Source of the DNA: Bradyrhizobium sp. WBAH42 | GTDB taxonomy: Bacteria; Pseudomonadota; Alphaproteobacteria; Rhizobiales; Xanthobacteraceae | Direction of reading: 5' to 3' | NCBI RefSeq assembly: GCF_024585265.1 | Contig: NZ_CP036533.1 | Coordinates: 2,427,001-2,491,000 of the forward strand | DNA length: 64,000 nt | Shown: positions 57,223-64,000 of the stretch, piece after piece | How the letters are laid out: every line of letters starts with the position of its first letter | How positions within the stretch are numbered: the stretch's first letter is position 1 | The notes under the pieces: model-generated | Databases searched by the model: none | What the model was told of the DNA's origin: nothing | What the model saw: the letters and a program-made list of their open reading frames with translations, nothing else | Program-made: the position numbers and the translations under genes

Positions 57223-57960
57223 ATGGCAAACGAGCTCGATTTCTCAGGCAAGCAGGTGCTGGTGGTCGGCGGTTCCAGCGGCATCGGCAACGGCATCGCG
57301 CAGGCCTTTCGCGCCAAGGGCGCAACAATTGCGGTCTGCGGCACGCGTGCTCACGCAACGGAATATTCGGCCGAGGAAGGCTCCGATCTCGAAGGTCTTG
57401 CTTACGCGCAGCTCGACGTCAGCAATCCCAATGCCATCGAAGCGTTCAAGCCGTCGTTCGAACGTCTCGACGTCCTGGTGCTCGCGCAGGGCGCGGTGAT
57501 CTACCGCCGCGGCGAATTCGAGATGGCGGGTTTCCGCAAGGTCGTCGAGGTCAATCTGATGAGTCTGATGGCCTGCGCGACGCGCTTTCATTCCATGTTG
57601 CGGGATGCGAAGGGCGCCCTGATCATCGTGTCCTCGACTGCGGCCTATCATTCCACCATGGGCAATCCCGCCTACAATGCCTCGAAGACCGGTGCGGTCG
57701 GATTGACGCGCACGCTGGGCGAGGCCTGGGCCGAGGACGGCATCCGCGTCAACGGCATCGCGCCAGGGCTCGTCGATACCAAGATGACGAAGGTGACGAC
57801 CGACAATCCGAAGCGGCTGGAAGGCGCACTCGCACGCATCCCGCTGCGGCGATTGGGCACGCCGGCCGACATGGCGGGCGCGGCGCTGTTCCTGGCTTCG
57901 CCGCTGTCGTCCTACATCATCGGCCAGACGCTGGTCGTCGATGGCGGCCTGATTCTGTAG
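57223..57960 (+). CDS. SDR family oxidoreductase 2 with degenerate NAG motif
   Basis: A 245-residue SDR: GGSSGIGNGIAQAF cofactor motif, then LAQGAVIYRRGE where most SDRs have NNAG, and YNASK (AYNASKTGAVGLTRT) with catalytic Tyr/Lys. It ends with VVDGGLIL, usual for the fold. GGGGAGG precedes the ATG at 57223. Function unknown. A 15-bp tandem duplication copies the end of this gene, including its stop codon. Confidence 0.87.
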   Translation: MANELDFSGKQVLVVGGSSGIGNGIAQAFRAKGATIAVCGTRAHATEYSAEEGSDLEGLAYAQLDVSNPNAIEAFKPSFERLDVLVLAQGAVIYRRGEFEMAGFRKVVEVNLMSLMACATRFHSMLRDAKGALIIVSSTAAYHSTMGNPAYNASKTGAVGLTRTLGEAWAEDGIRVNGIAPGLVDTKMTKVTTDNPKRLEGALARIPLRRLGTPADMAGAALFLASPLSSYIIGQTLVVDGGLIL

Positions 57961-57980
57961 GCCAAGATTCTGTAGGCCAA
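57951..57980. repeat. 15-bp tandem duplication across an SDR stop codon
   Basis: GATTCTGTAGGCCAA occurs at 57951-57965 (containing the gene's TAG) and again at 57966-57980. It is a recent-looking slippage duplication that leaves the protein intact. Confidence 0.9.
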
Positions 57981-57985
57981 GCCAA

Positions 57986-58010
57986 GGAACCGCGCTGCGT
58001 CTGATCGGTT
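57986..58010 (+). promoter_or_regulatory. EcfG-type promoter (one mismatch) of the CsbD/anchor gene
   Basis: GGAAC (57986-57990), 16 bases, GGTT (58007-58010) instead of CGTT. It is 29 bases before the ATG. It fits the general stress pattern less strictly than the copies at 29-35 kb. Confidence 0.5.
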
Positions 58011-58039
58011 ACTTCGGCTGACCACCGAGGAGGATCATC

Positions 58040-58414
58040 ATGGACACGGATCGGATTGTTGGATCGGCGAAGGAATATGCCGGGCGCGCGGAAGGCGCGA
58101 TCGGCGACATGGCAGGCGATGCCAAGACGCAGGCGTCGGGCAAGGCGCGGGAAGCTGCGGGCACGGTGCAAAATCTCTACGGCCAGGCCAAGGATGCCGT
58201 GCGCGAGGCCACGGACACGGCCGCGGGCTATGCCAAGGATGCCTATGAGAACAGTGGCGAGACTTTCCGCGACGGCTCGAAGGCCATCGCGCAGAAGGTG
58301 CAGGACAACCCGCTCGGCGCGCTGCTGGTTGCCGGCGGCATCGGCTTCGCGCTGGCGCTTCTGATGTCGCGTCCCGCCCGTCGCCCGCCGTCACGCTGGC
58401 GCTATTACGGCTGA
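58040..58414 (+). CDS. CsbD-domain protein with C-terminal membrane anchor
   Basis: A 124-residue protein: an N-terminal CsbD-like segment (MDTDRIVGSAKEYAGRAEGA), a repetitive helical middle with KDAVREATDTAAGYAKDAY, and a C-terminal membrane helix with a glycine pattern (GALLVAGGIGFALALLM), as in DUF883 proteins. So it links the two stress-protein types seen at 29 kb and 35 kb. GAGGAGG lies a few bases before the ATG. The function is unknown. Confidence 0.8.
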   Translation: MDTDRIVGSAKEYAGRAEGAIGDMAGDAKTQASGKAREAAGTVQNLYGQAKDAVREATDTAAGYAKDAYENSGETFRDGSKAIAQKVQDNPLGALLVAGGIGFALALLMSRPARRPPSRWRYYG

Positions 58415-58423
58415 TTGTCGTGC

Positions 58424-58527
58424 GTCATTCCGGGGCGCGCCTCTTGGCGCGAGCCCGGAATCCATTCATCAACATTGCCGGTGGCACGATGGATTCCGGG
58501 TTCGCGCTATGCGCGCCCCGGAATGAC
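58424..58527. repeat. REP-type palindromic element, second copy
   Basis: GTCATTCCGGGGCGCGC (58424-58440) and GCGCGCCCCGGAATGAC (58511-58527) are perfect 17-bp complements, with nested CCCGGAATCCAT / ATGGATTCCGGG. It is the same family as the ureA-ureB element and lies between convergent genes. Confidence 0.9.
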
Positions 58528-58548
58528 ATCTGAAATCGTCAGAGACGA

Positions 58549-60261
58549 TTACCGGAACATCTCGGCCGAGCGGCCAACGTTGCCCGGCGGACGCGGGACC
58601 CCAGGATTGGGATTCGGATTGCGCGGTCCGGGTGCCGGCGCCAGCTGGCGCGGGGCCGGCGGGGGCTGCGGCGAGCCGAAGCCGAAGAAATCCCTGAACG
58701 AGGGCGTTGCCTGGGCCGGCTGCTGTGGCGGGAGCGGCGGCTTCTTCGGCGCGAGCTTTGGCGGCGCGATCGCGGCGGCCGCGCCCGGTGCGCCCTGAGC
58801 CGCCCCGCCGTCCGGCATCGTTGCCGCCATCGGCGTATCGCCCTTGGCCTGCTCGCGGCCGACTTCCCGGCGCGGCCAGGCATAATCGTCGGCACGGCCG
58901 GCGGGAGCTGCCAGCGGCTCACCCTTCACCATGGTCTTTGCCGCGAGCGCATCGACGGCGGCGGGACGCGTGCCTGGTCCGCCCAGCAATTGATCGGTCG
59001 AGATCGAGGCTGCAACCAGCGGCACGATTGGCCCGGCCAGCGGCCGCGGCGCGGGCTTGCCCGGCTCGGCGCTGGTGTCGGGGGTCGCAGGCTCGCTCGG
59101 CAGCGCGATCGGGCCGGAGCGTCCTGCAAGCAGGCGCGTGATCTCGCGCTCGACATAGTGCGCGAGTTTTCGCGCGCCCGGCTTTGTGAAGTAGACGCCG
59201 TCGGAGCTGCGGAGCTGGCGGATCTGGCCTTCGAAGTCCGGGCCCTTCTGCAGGAAGCGGCCGGCCTCGTCGACGAAGCCGTCCCACACGTCGACATAGG
59301 TGATGCCGGCCTTGGCCGCACCCTCACGATACAGCGAATCCAGGAACAGCGTGTCCGCGGTGCCCTTCGGTCCGCGAACTGCGGGCAGGCCGACCCAGAG
59401 CACGGGCACGCCCTTGGCCTTGAGCACACCCGCGAGCTCCTCGATCTTCTTGCCGTAGAGCTCGACCCAGCGCTCGTCGCGGAATTCATAGAGGCCGTTC
59501 GGGTTGCGCGCAGTCTTTTCCGGCGCGGCCGCCGGCGTGTCGGCGTTGTCGGCGTCGTCCTGCGGCAGGTCGGCATCGGCAGGCTTGTCGTCCGGCTTGG
59601 CGGCGGTGTCGGGCTTGGCATCGCCGGGCTTCGCCGGTGGCTTGGCGCGCCCACCCTTGTCGTTCTTCTTGTCCTTGTCTTTTTCCGCGGCTGCCTTGTC
59701 GGATTTGTCGGCGGCCGGCTCGCGGATCGCGACGCGGTCGTTGAGGCCGAGCATGACGACGATCACGTCGGGCTTCTCGGTCTCGAGAATGCCCTTGGCC
59801 GCCGCGGCCCAGTCCGCGGGCTCGCCCTTGGGCTGGTACTTGATCAGGCCGGACGTGGTCTTGTGCTTGCGGATAACTCCCATGTCGGGCTGCTCGGCGT
59901 AGGCGTCTTCGAGGCCATAGGCGAGCCAGTCGGCCATGGCATCGCCAATCACCAGCACGTTCTTCTCAGGAATGGTGTCGCGCTTGGCCGGTGCCGGCGC
60001 GCGCGAAAAATCCTGGCGCGGCGCTTGCTGCGGCTGCTGCTGGAATGGTGCGAAGAAGTCGCCGCCGAACCAGCCGCCACCTCCGCCGCCCCGGGGTGGC
60101 GGTGGTGGGGCCGAACGCTGCGGCGGCCCGCCGAAGCCGGGGAAGTTGAAGAACTGTGCCGAAGCCGGTGCCGCCACCGACACCAGGATCGCAAGCGCCG
60201 TCCCCAGCGCGATCAACGGGCCGGTCTCGGTCAGCGCCTTGAACAGGGACTTCTTCGACAT
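58549..60261 (-). CDS. DUF459 SGNH-family exported protein lacking Ser and His catalytic residues
   Basis: A 570-residue protein with a signal peptide (LIALGTALAILVSVAAPASAQ), Pro/Gly-rich low complexity, then an SGNH-like core. Block I reads VLVIGDAMADWL with Ala where SGNH enzymes have the Ser nucleophile; the GLND of block III is present; block V reads DGVYFTKPGARK with Tyr in place of His. A highly charged KDKDKKNDKGG-type insertion and a long Pro/Ala-rich C-terminal tail follow. Role unknown; it may be a non-catalytic binding protein. Confidence 0.8.
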   Translation of the reverse strand: MSKKSLFKALTETGPLIALGTALAILVSVAAPASAQFFNFPGFGGPPQRSAPPPPPRGGGGGGWFGGDFFAPFQQQPQQAPRQDFSRAPAPAKRDTIPEKNVLVIGDAMADWLAYGLEDAYAEQPDMGVIRKHKTTSGLIKYQPKGEPADWAAAAKGILETEKPDVIVVMLGLNDRVAIREPAADKSDKAAAEKDKDKKNDKGGRAKPPAKPGDAKPDTAAKPDDKPADADLPQDDADNADTPAAAPEKTARNPNGLYEFRDERWVELYGKKIEELAGVLKAKGVPVLWVGLPAVRGPKGTADTLFLDSLYREGAAKAGITYVDVWDGFVDEAGRFLQKGPDFEGQIRQLRSSDGVYFTKPGARKLAHYVEREITRLLAGRSGPIALPSEPATPDTSAEPGKPAPRPLAGPIVPLVAASISTDQLLGGPGTRPAAVDALAAKTMVKGEPLAAPAGRADDYAWPRREVGREQAKGDTPMAATMPDGGAAQGAPGAAAAIAPPKLAPKKPPLPPQQPAQATPSFRDFFGFGSPQPPPAPRQLAPAPGPRNPNPNPGVPRPPGNVGRSAEMFR

Positions 60262-60431
60262 GCGATCTCGGGCGCGCGCAATGGAGGATCGGAGTTAGCT
60301 TCATATAATAACGGAATCAGGCGCCAAACGGGCAAATTCCATCGCAGATTCTTGTCCATAGACCGGGGAACACCAGTCCCGGTCAAGGTTTTCAGGCAAA
60401 ATCCGCCTTCAAGGTTACTTCAGGCGCGATT

Positions 60432-61817
60432 TTACCGCCCGCGCAGCCGGTCCAGCACGTCGGACGAGGCAAAACCGTCGGCGGGGGCCCCGATCGAGGC
60501 CTGGAAGTTGCGCAAGGCCTCCCTGGTCATGCCACCGAACTGGCCGTCCGGGGTGCCCTTGTAGAAGCCGCGCTGGGCCAGCAGTTGCTGCAGCTCCAGC
60601 CGCTCGGTCCGCGATAGCTCGCGCTCCTGGCGCGGCCAGGGCTGCACGAAAGGCTGTCCCCCGCGCAGCCGGTCGGCGAAATGGCCGATCGCCAGCGCAT
60701 AGGCCTCGGCCGGATTGTACTTCATGATGACGCGGTAATTCTGCAGCATCAGAAAGCCCGGTCCCTGCGCGCCGGCCGGCGCCAGCAGGTAAGCTTTCTC
60801 CGCCGGCTGCGGGAAGGGCTGGTTGTTCGGACGCTTGAGCCCGAGCTTCTCCCATTGCGCGATCGGCATCGCCTTGGCGCGGTCGGCCAGCATGTAGTTG
60901 AAGCCTTGCGGCACCACGACCTCGTAGCCCCAGGTCTGGCCGGGCTGCCAGCCGTCCTTCTTCAGATTGTTGGCGGTCGAGGCAATCAGGTCGGTCGGAT
61001 TGTCGACGACGTCGCGCCGGCCGTCGCCGTCTCCGTCCACCGCGAAGCGCTTGAACGCGGTCGGCATGAACTGGGTCGGGCCGAAGGCGCCGGCCCAGGA
61101 GCCGCGCAGCTGCTCCGGACGCAGATCGCCGCGGTTGAGGATCTCCAGCGCGGAGAGGAATTCGTCCTTGAAATAGGCCTGGCGACGGCCGATGCAGGCG
61201 AGCGTCGCGGTCGATTGCAGCACGCTGCGGTCGCCCATCTGCGTCGAGTAATTGGACTCGATGCCCCAGATCGAGGCGATGATGGTGCGGTCGACACCGG
61301 TGGCCTTCTCAGTCGCGTCGAACTGCGCCTTGTATTTGGCGAGGACCTCGCGGCCCTTGGCGAGGCGGTTGTCGTTCACCAGGATGTCGAGATAGTCCCA
61401 GATCGACTTGGTGAATTCCGGCTGCGAGTCCATGAGGTCCATGATGCGCAGGTCGGGCGAGAGTCCGGCGGTGAAGCGCTGAAAGTTCTCCTGCGTGACG
61501 CCGCGCCGTGCAGCATCGGGCCACATCGCAGCGACGCAATTGTTGAAGTTGCCGGCAGCCTCGCGGATCGCGGCGGCCGTCATCAAGGGATGGCCGGAGG
61601 CGCCGTCCTCGCCGCTCCAGGGCAATGCTCCCGTCGGCGCGCCGCTCGGGCCAGGTGTGGGTTGCGCCGGTGCCGGGTTCGATCCCGAGAAGATGCCGCC
61701 GAACAGGTTCGACAGGCCGTTCTGTGCCTGCGCTTGCGCGCCGGCCGGCAGCAGCAAAGCGGCCGCAACGACTGCGCCGCCAGCACGTCTCGCCAGTCCT
61801 GCCATTGATTGCATCAT
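60432..61817 (-). CDS. MltB-type lytic murein transglycosylase with peptidoglycan-binding domain
   Basis: About 461 residues: a signal peptide (AGGAVVAAALLLPAGAQAQ), then a catalytic domain with the active Glu in ASIWGIESNYSTQ and SWAGAFGPTQFMPTAFKRF, and a C-terminal peptidoglycan-binding domain (about 395-460; FYKGTPDGQFGGMTREAL). It cleaves peptidoglycan in the periplasm. ATG 61817 or the adjacent 61814 begins the signal peptide; the frame from 61871 adds an unlikely leader. Confidence 0.92.
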   Translation of the reverse strand: MMQSMAGLARRAGGAVVAAALLLPAGAQAQAQNGLSNLFGGIFSGSNPAPAQPTPGPSGAPTGALPWSGEDGASGHPLMTAAAIREAAGNFNNCVAAMWPDAARRGVTQENFQRFTAGLSPDLRIMDLMDSQPEFTKSIWDYLDILVNDNRLAKGREVLAKYKAQFDATEKATGVDRTIIASIWGIESNYSTQMGDRSVLQSTATLACIGRRQAYFKDEFLSALEILNRGDLRPEQLRGSWAGAFGPTQFMPTAFKRFAVDGDGDGRRDVVDNPTDLIASTANNLKKDGWQPGQTWGYEVVVPQGFNYMLADRAKAMPIAQWEKLGLKRPNNQPFPQPAEKAYLLAPAGAQGPGFLMLQNYRVIMKYNPAEAYALAIGHFADRLRGGQPFVQPWPRQERELSRTERLELQQLLAQRGFYKGTPDGQFGGMTREALRNFQASIGAPADGFASSDVLDRLRGR

Positions 61818-62021
61818 ATCCCACCCGTCGGCCTGAAAACCCGCCACAGGAGGCCTGGTTAGCGTTGCCAATAGCTTAACAAAGGTGAAATTTTGGTGAC
61901 GGCCTTTTTCTTAACTCTGTCGGGGCGAGGCCCCACATCCGCCTTTGTTGGCGGCTGCAAACAGGCTAGCAAGAATGCCATTGCTCCCGTCCCATGTGCC
62001 CCAAGGTATTCGATCGATCCC

Positions 62022-62897
62022 ATGAAGATTCGCAAAGCTGTATTCCCCGTCGCCGGCCTCGGCACCCGCGTTCTGCCTGCCACCAAGGCAATGCCGAAGG
62101 AAATGCTGACCATCGTCGACAAGCCCCTGATCCAGTACGTCTATGACGAGGCGAAGGAAGCCGGCATCGAGCACTTCGTCTTCGTCACCGGCCGCAACAA
62201 GGCTGTCATCGAGGATCATTTCGACCGGATGTTCGAGCTCGACGCGACGCTGGCCGCACGCGGCAAGAAAGCCGAGCAGGACATCCTGGCGCAGAACCAG
62301 CCGGAAGCCGGCGCGGTCAGCTTCACCCGGCAGCAGGCGCCGCTCGGCCTCGGCCACGCGGTCTGGTGCGCGCGCGACATCGTCGGCAACGAGCCGTTCG
62401 CCGTGGTGCTGCCGGACGAGCTCGTGCTCAATACGCCGGGCTGCCTGAAGCAGATGATCGAGATGGCGTCCTCGCTCGGCGAAAAATCCAATCTGGTCGC
62501 GGTCGAGGCGGTGCCCGATCATCTGACCCACCAATACGGCATCTGCGGCGTCGGCAAGCGCAACGGCAAAATGTTCGAGGTCGACGGCATGGTCGAGAAG
62601 CCGGCCAAGGGCACGGCGCCGTCCAACCTCTCGATCACCGGCCGCTACATCCTGCAGCCGGAGATCTTCAAGATCCTGGAGACCCAGGAGCGCGGCGCCG
62701 GCGGCGAGATCCAGCTCACCGACGCCATGATCGGGCTTGCCAAGACGCAGAAATTCTACGGCGTCGAGTTCGAGGGCGAGCGCCATGATTGCGGCTCCAA
62801 GCCCGGCTTCCTGCGCGCCAACATCGCCTACGGCTTGAAGCGCCCGGAATTGCGCGACGGCCTGATCGCCGAGATGAAGAAGTATCTGGGGCAGTAG
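62022..62897 (+). CDS. galU: UTP-glucose-1-phosphate uridylyltransferase
   Basis: A 291-residue GalU: AVFPVAGLGTRVLPATKAMP and PKEMLTIVDKPLIQYVYDEA nucleotide-binding motifs, FAVVLPDELVLN and GEIQLTDAMIGLAK. It makes UDP-glucose for polysaccharide, LPS and glucan synthesis. The ATG at 62022 fits the family start; the longer frame from 61893 does not. It is divergent from the transglycosylase and followed by a palindromic repeat. Confidence 0.96.
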   Translation: MKIRKAVFPVAGLGTRVLPATKAMPKEMLTIVDKPLIQYVYDEAKEAGIEHFVFVTGRNKAVIEDHFDRMFELDATLAARGKKAEQDILAQNQPEAGAVSFTRQQAPLGLGHAVWCARDIVGNEPFAVVLPDELVLNTPGCLKQMIEMASSLGEKSNLVAVEAVPDHLTHQYGICGVGKRNGKMFEVDGMVEKPAKGTAPSNLSITGRYILQPEIFKILETQERGAGGEIQLTDAMIGLAKTQKFYGVEFEGERHDCGSKPGFLRANIAYGLKRPELRDGLIAEMKKYLGQ

Positions 62898-62916
62898 CCG
62901 CCGCAATCTCTCTGCT

Positions 62917-63001
62917 CGTCATTGCGAGGAGCGAAGCGACGAAGCAATCCAGGCTACCTCCGCGGAGACGATCTGGATTGCTTCGCTTCGCTCGCAATGA
63001 C
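62917..63001. repeat. palindromic element (TCATTGCGAGGAGCGAAGCG family), copy 2
   Basis: The left arm (from 62917) and the right arm (to 63001, ending CGCAATGAC) are the same element as at 55201-55286, including an identical 36-base left arm. It lies between convergent galU and the diguanylate cyclase gene. Confidence 0.88.
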
Positions 63002-63018
63002 TGCGAGAGAACAGCGCC

Positions 63019-64000
63019 TCACGCCACCAGCGACAGCTGCGGCAGGCTCGCCACCACCGACTGGTTGCGCCCGCCGGCCTTGGCGGCGTAGAGCGCCTTG
63101 TCGGCGGCGGCAACCAGCAGCGCCCAGTCCATGCCGGCGGCGGGGACGAGGCTGGCGATGCCGCAGGACACCGTCGACATCGCCTGATCGTCGGACCAGC
63201 CCTGCACCTTGAGGCGGATCGTCTCCGCCACCTTGAAGGCATCGGCGGCCGAGGTGTTCGGCAGCAGCACGGCGAATTCCTCGCCGCCATAGCGCGCCGC
63301 GCAGTCGCCGGCGCGGCTCACCGAATCGGAAATGCAGATGGCGATGCCGACCAGCACCTGGTCGCCGGCCTGATGGCCGAAGGTGTCGTTGTAGGCCTTG
63401 AAATGATCGGCATCGATCATGAGCAGCGCGATCGGCGCCTTCTGGCGCATGGCGCGCCGCCATTCGACGTCGATGACGGAATCGAACTTGCGGCGGTTCT
63501 TCAGGCCCGTGAGCGCGTCCGTCGTCGCCAACTCCTCGAGCTTGCGCTCGGCCTCGGCGCGCCGGCCGATTTCGCGCGCGAGCACGAGCGTCGATCCCAG
63601 CACGAACAGTGCGAGCGCCAGCACCACGGCGCCGATGCGGATCGCCTCCTTCTGCCAGAGCGCGAACACCGCGGCCAAAGGCTTGCCGGCGACCACGAAC
63701 AGCGGACCATTGTTCTTGCTGCGGACATAGAGTCGCGGCGTCGGATCGACCGGGCCCTGTCCCGAATAGGAGGCGCCGACCCTGAGATTGTCGGCCTTCC
63801 AGTTCTGGCGGTCGTTCAGGTTCGTGCCGATGACGTCGAGATCGAATGGCCGCCGCATGATGATGGTGCGGTCGCGCTTGAGCACGGTGATGGTGTCGTC
63901 GGGGTCGAGGTTGAGCCGATCGAACAATTCGTGGAAATAGCTGAAGCGGATCGAGCCGGCGACGACGCCCATGAAGCCGCCGTCCGCGTCGCTGATGCGC
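63019..64000 (-). CDS. membrane-bound diguanylate cyclase (GGDEF), N-terminus beyond window
   Basis: Partial: the frame runs to the right edge (residues just before the internal Met read ISDADGGF). Visible parts are the end of an extracytoplasmic Cache-type sensor, one membrane helix (IGAVVLALALFVLGSTLVLA), a short linker and a GGDEF domain with RYGGEEFAVL and an RxxD inhibitory site (RAGD) five residues before it. It should make cyclic di-GMP and be product-inhibited. The true start is outside the window. Confidence 0.9.
   Translation of the reverse strand, partial: RISDADGGFMGVVAGSIRFSYFHELFDRLNLDPDDTITVLKRDRTIIMRRPFDLDVIGTNLNDRQNWKADNLRVGASYSGQGPVDPTPRLYVRSKNNGPLFVVAGKPLAAVFALWQKEAIRIGAVVLALALFVLGSTLVLAREIGRRAEAERKLEELATTDALTGLKNRRKFDSVIDVEWRRAMRQKAPIALLMIDADHFKAYNDTFGHQAGDQVLVGIAICISDSVSRAGDCAARYGGEEFAVLLPNTSAADAFKVAETIRLKVQGWSDDQAMSTVSCGIASLVPAAGMDWALLVAAADKALYAAKAGGRNQSVVASLPQLSLVA

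Noticed and set aside
60361..60384. GACCGGG..CCCGGTC hairpin as terminator between the transglycosylase and DUF459 genes
   Set aside because: Long loop and no T run in the needed direction.

Overview
The window looks like chromosomal DNA of a Bradyrhizobium-type alphaproteobacterium. The evidence is high GC, long antisense shadow ORFs, a Tad/Cpa pilus locus, a urea ABC transporter joined to a urease operon, split assimilatory sulfate clusters (cysD-cysNC against cysG-DUF2849-cysI-DUF934-cysH plus sbp-cysTWA), and several families of intergenic palindromes typical of that genus. The genus is inferred from gene content and order, not from a marker gene. I see no rRNA, tRNA, CRISPR array, IS element or prophage, so this is mostly core genome.

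Layout: 1-8.2 kb holds the Tad pilus machinery. cpaA-B-C-D-E run leftward (cpaE is cut by the window edge). The Flp pilin has its own terminator, and a rightward group carries a secretin-N-domain protein and TadE/TadG-like minor pilins. 8.3-10.7 kb is an RNA-remodelling group (cspA, an IF-1 homologue, rhlE). 11-24.3 kb is one long nitrogen block: a sigma-54 promoter, urtABCDE, then ureD-ureA-ureB, a patatin, a (p)ppGpp-hydrolase-like HD protein, ureC, an ABM monooxygenase, ureE-ureF-ureG. Together they import urea and hydrolyse it to ammonia with a nickel enzyme.

24.5-34.5 kb has a CHASE/HWE sensor kinase, a TetR regulator, OpgC, envelope and stress proteins, an L,D-transpeptidase and a chemotaxis receptor. 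34.7-37.4 kb has two small stress proteins and malate synthase G. 37.7-49.3 kb is sulfur assimilation: activation (CysD, CysNC) diverges from siroheme synthesis, APS reduction, sulfite reduction and the sulfate importer. 49.4-64 kb is a mixed tail: CAP lipoprotein, patatin plus 3-hydroxybutyrate dehydrogenase, polysaccharide flippase, an orphan DsbD-type domain, YqgE/AlgH, a TfdA-like dioxygenase beside two SDRs, a CsbD-like protein, a DUF459 SGNH protein without key catalytic residues, a lytic transglycosylase, GalU and an edge-truncated diguanylate cyclase.

The most notable regulatory signal is a scattered set of GGAAC-N16/17-CGTT motifs (alphaproteobacterial general stress sigma EcfG type). 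They lie in front of four small or membrane stress proteins (DUF883, AI-2E, Thivi_2564-like, CsbD), with a one-mismatch copy before a CsbD/anchor protein at 58 kb and a weaker one before the L,D-transpeptidase. A clear sigma-54 -24/-12 element precedes urtA. Inside the ure/urt operon there are three RNA or DNA hairpins (urtA-urtB, ureA-ureB, after ureC) that could set gene-by-gene expression levels.
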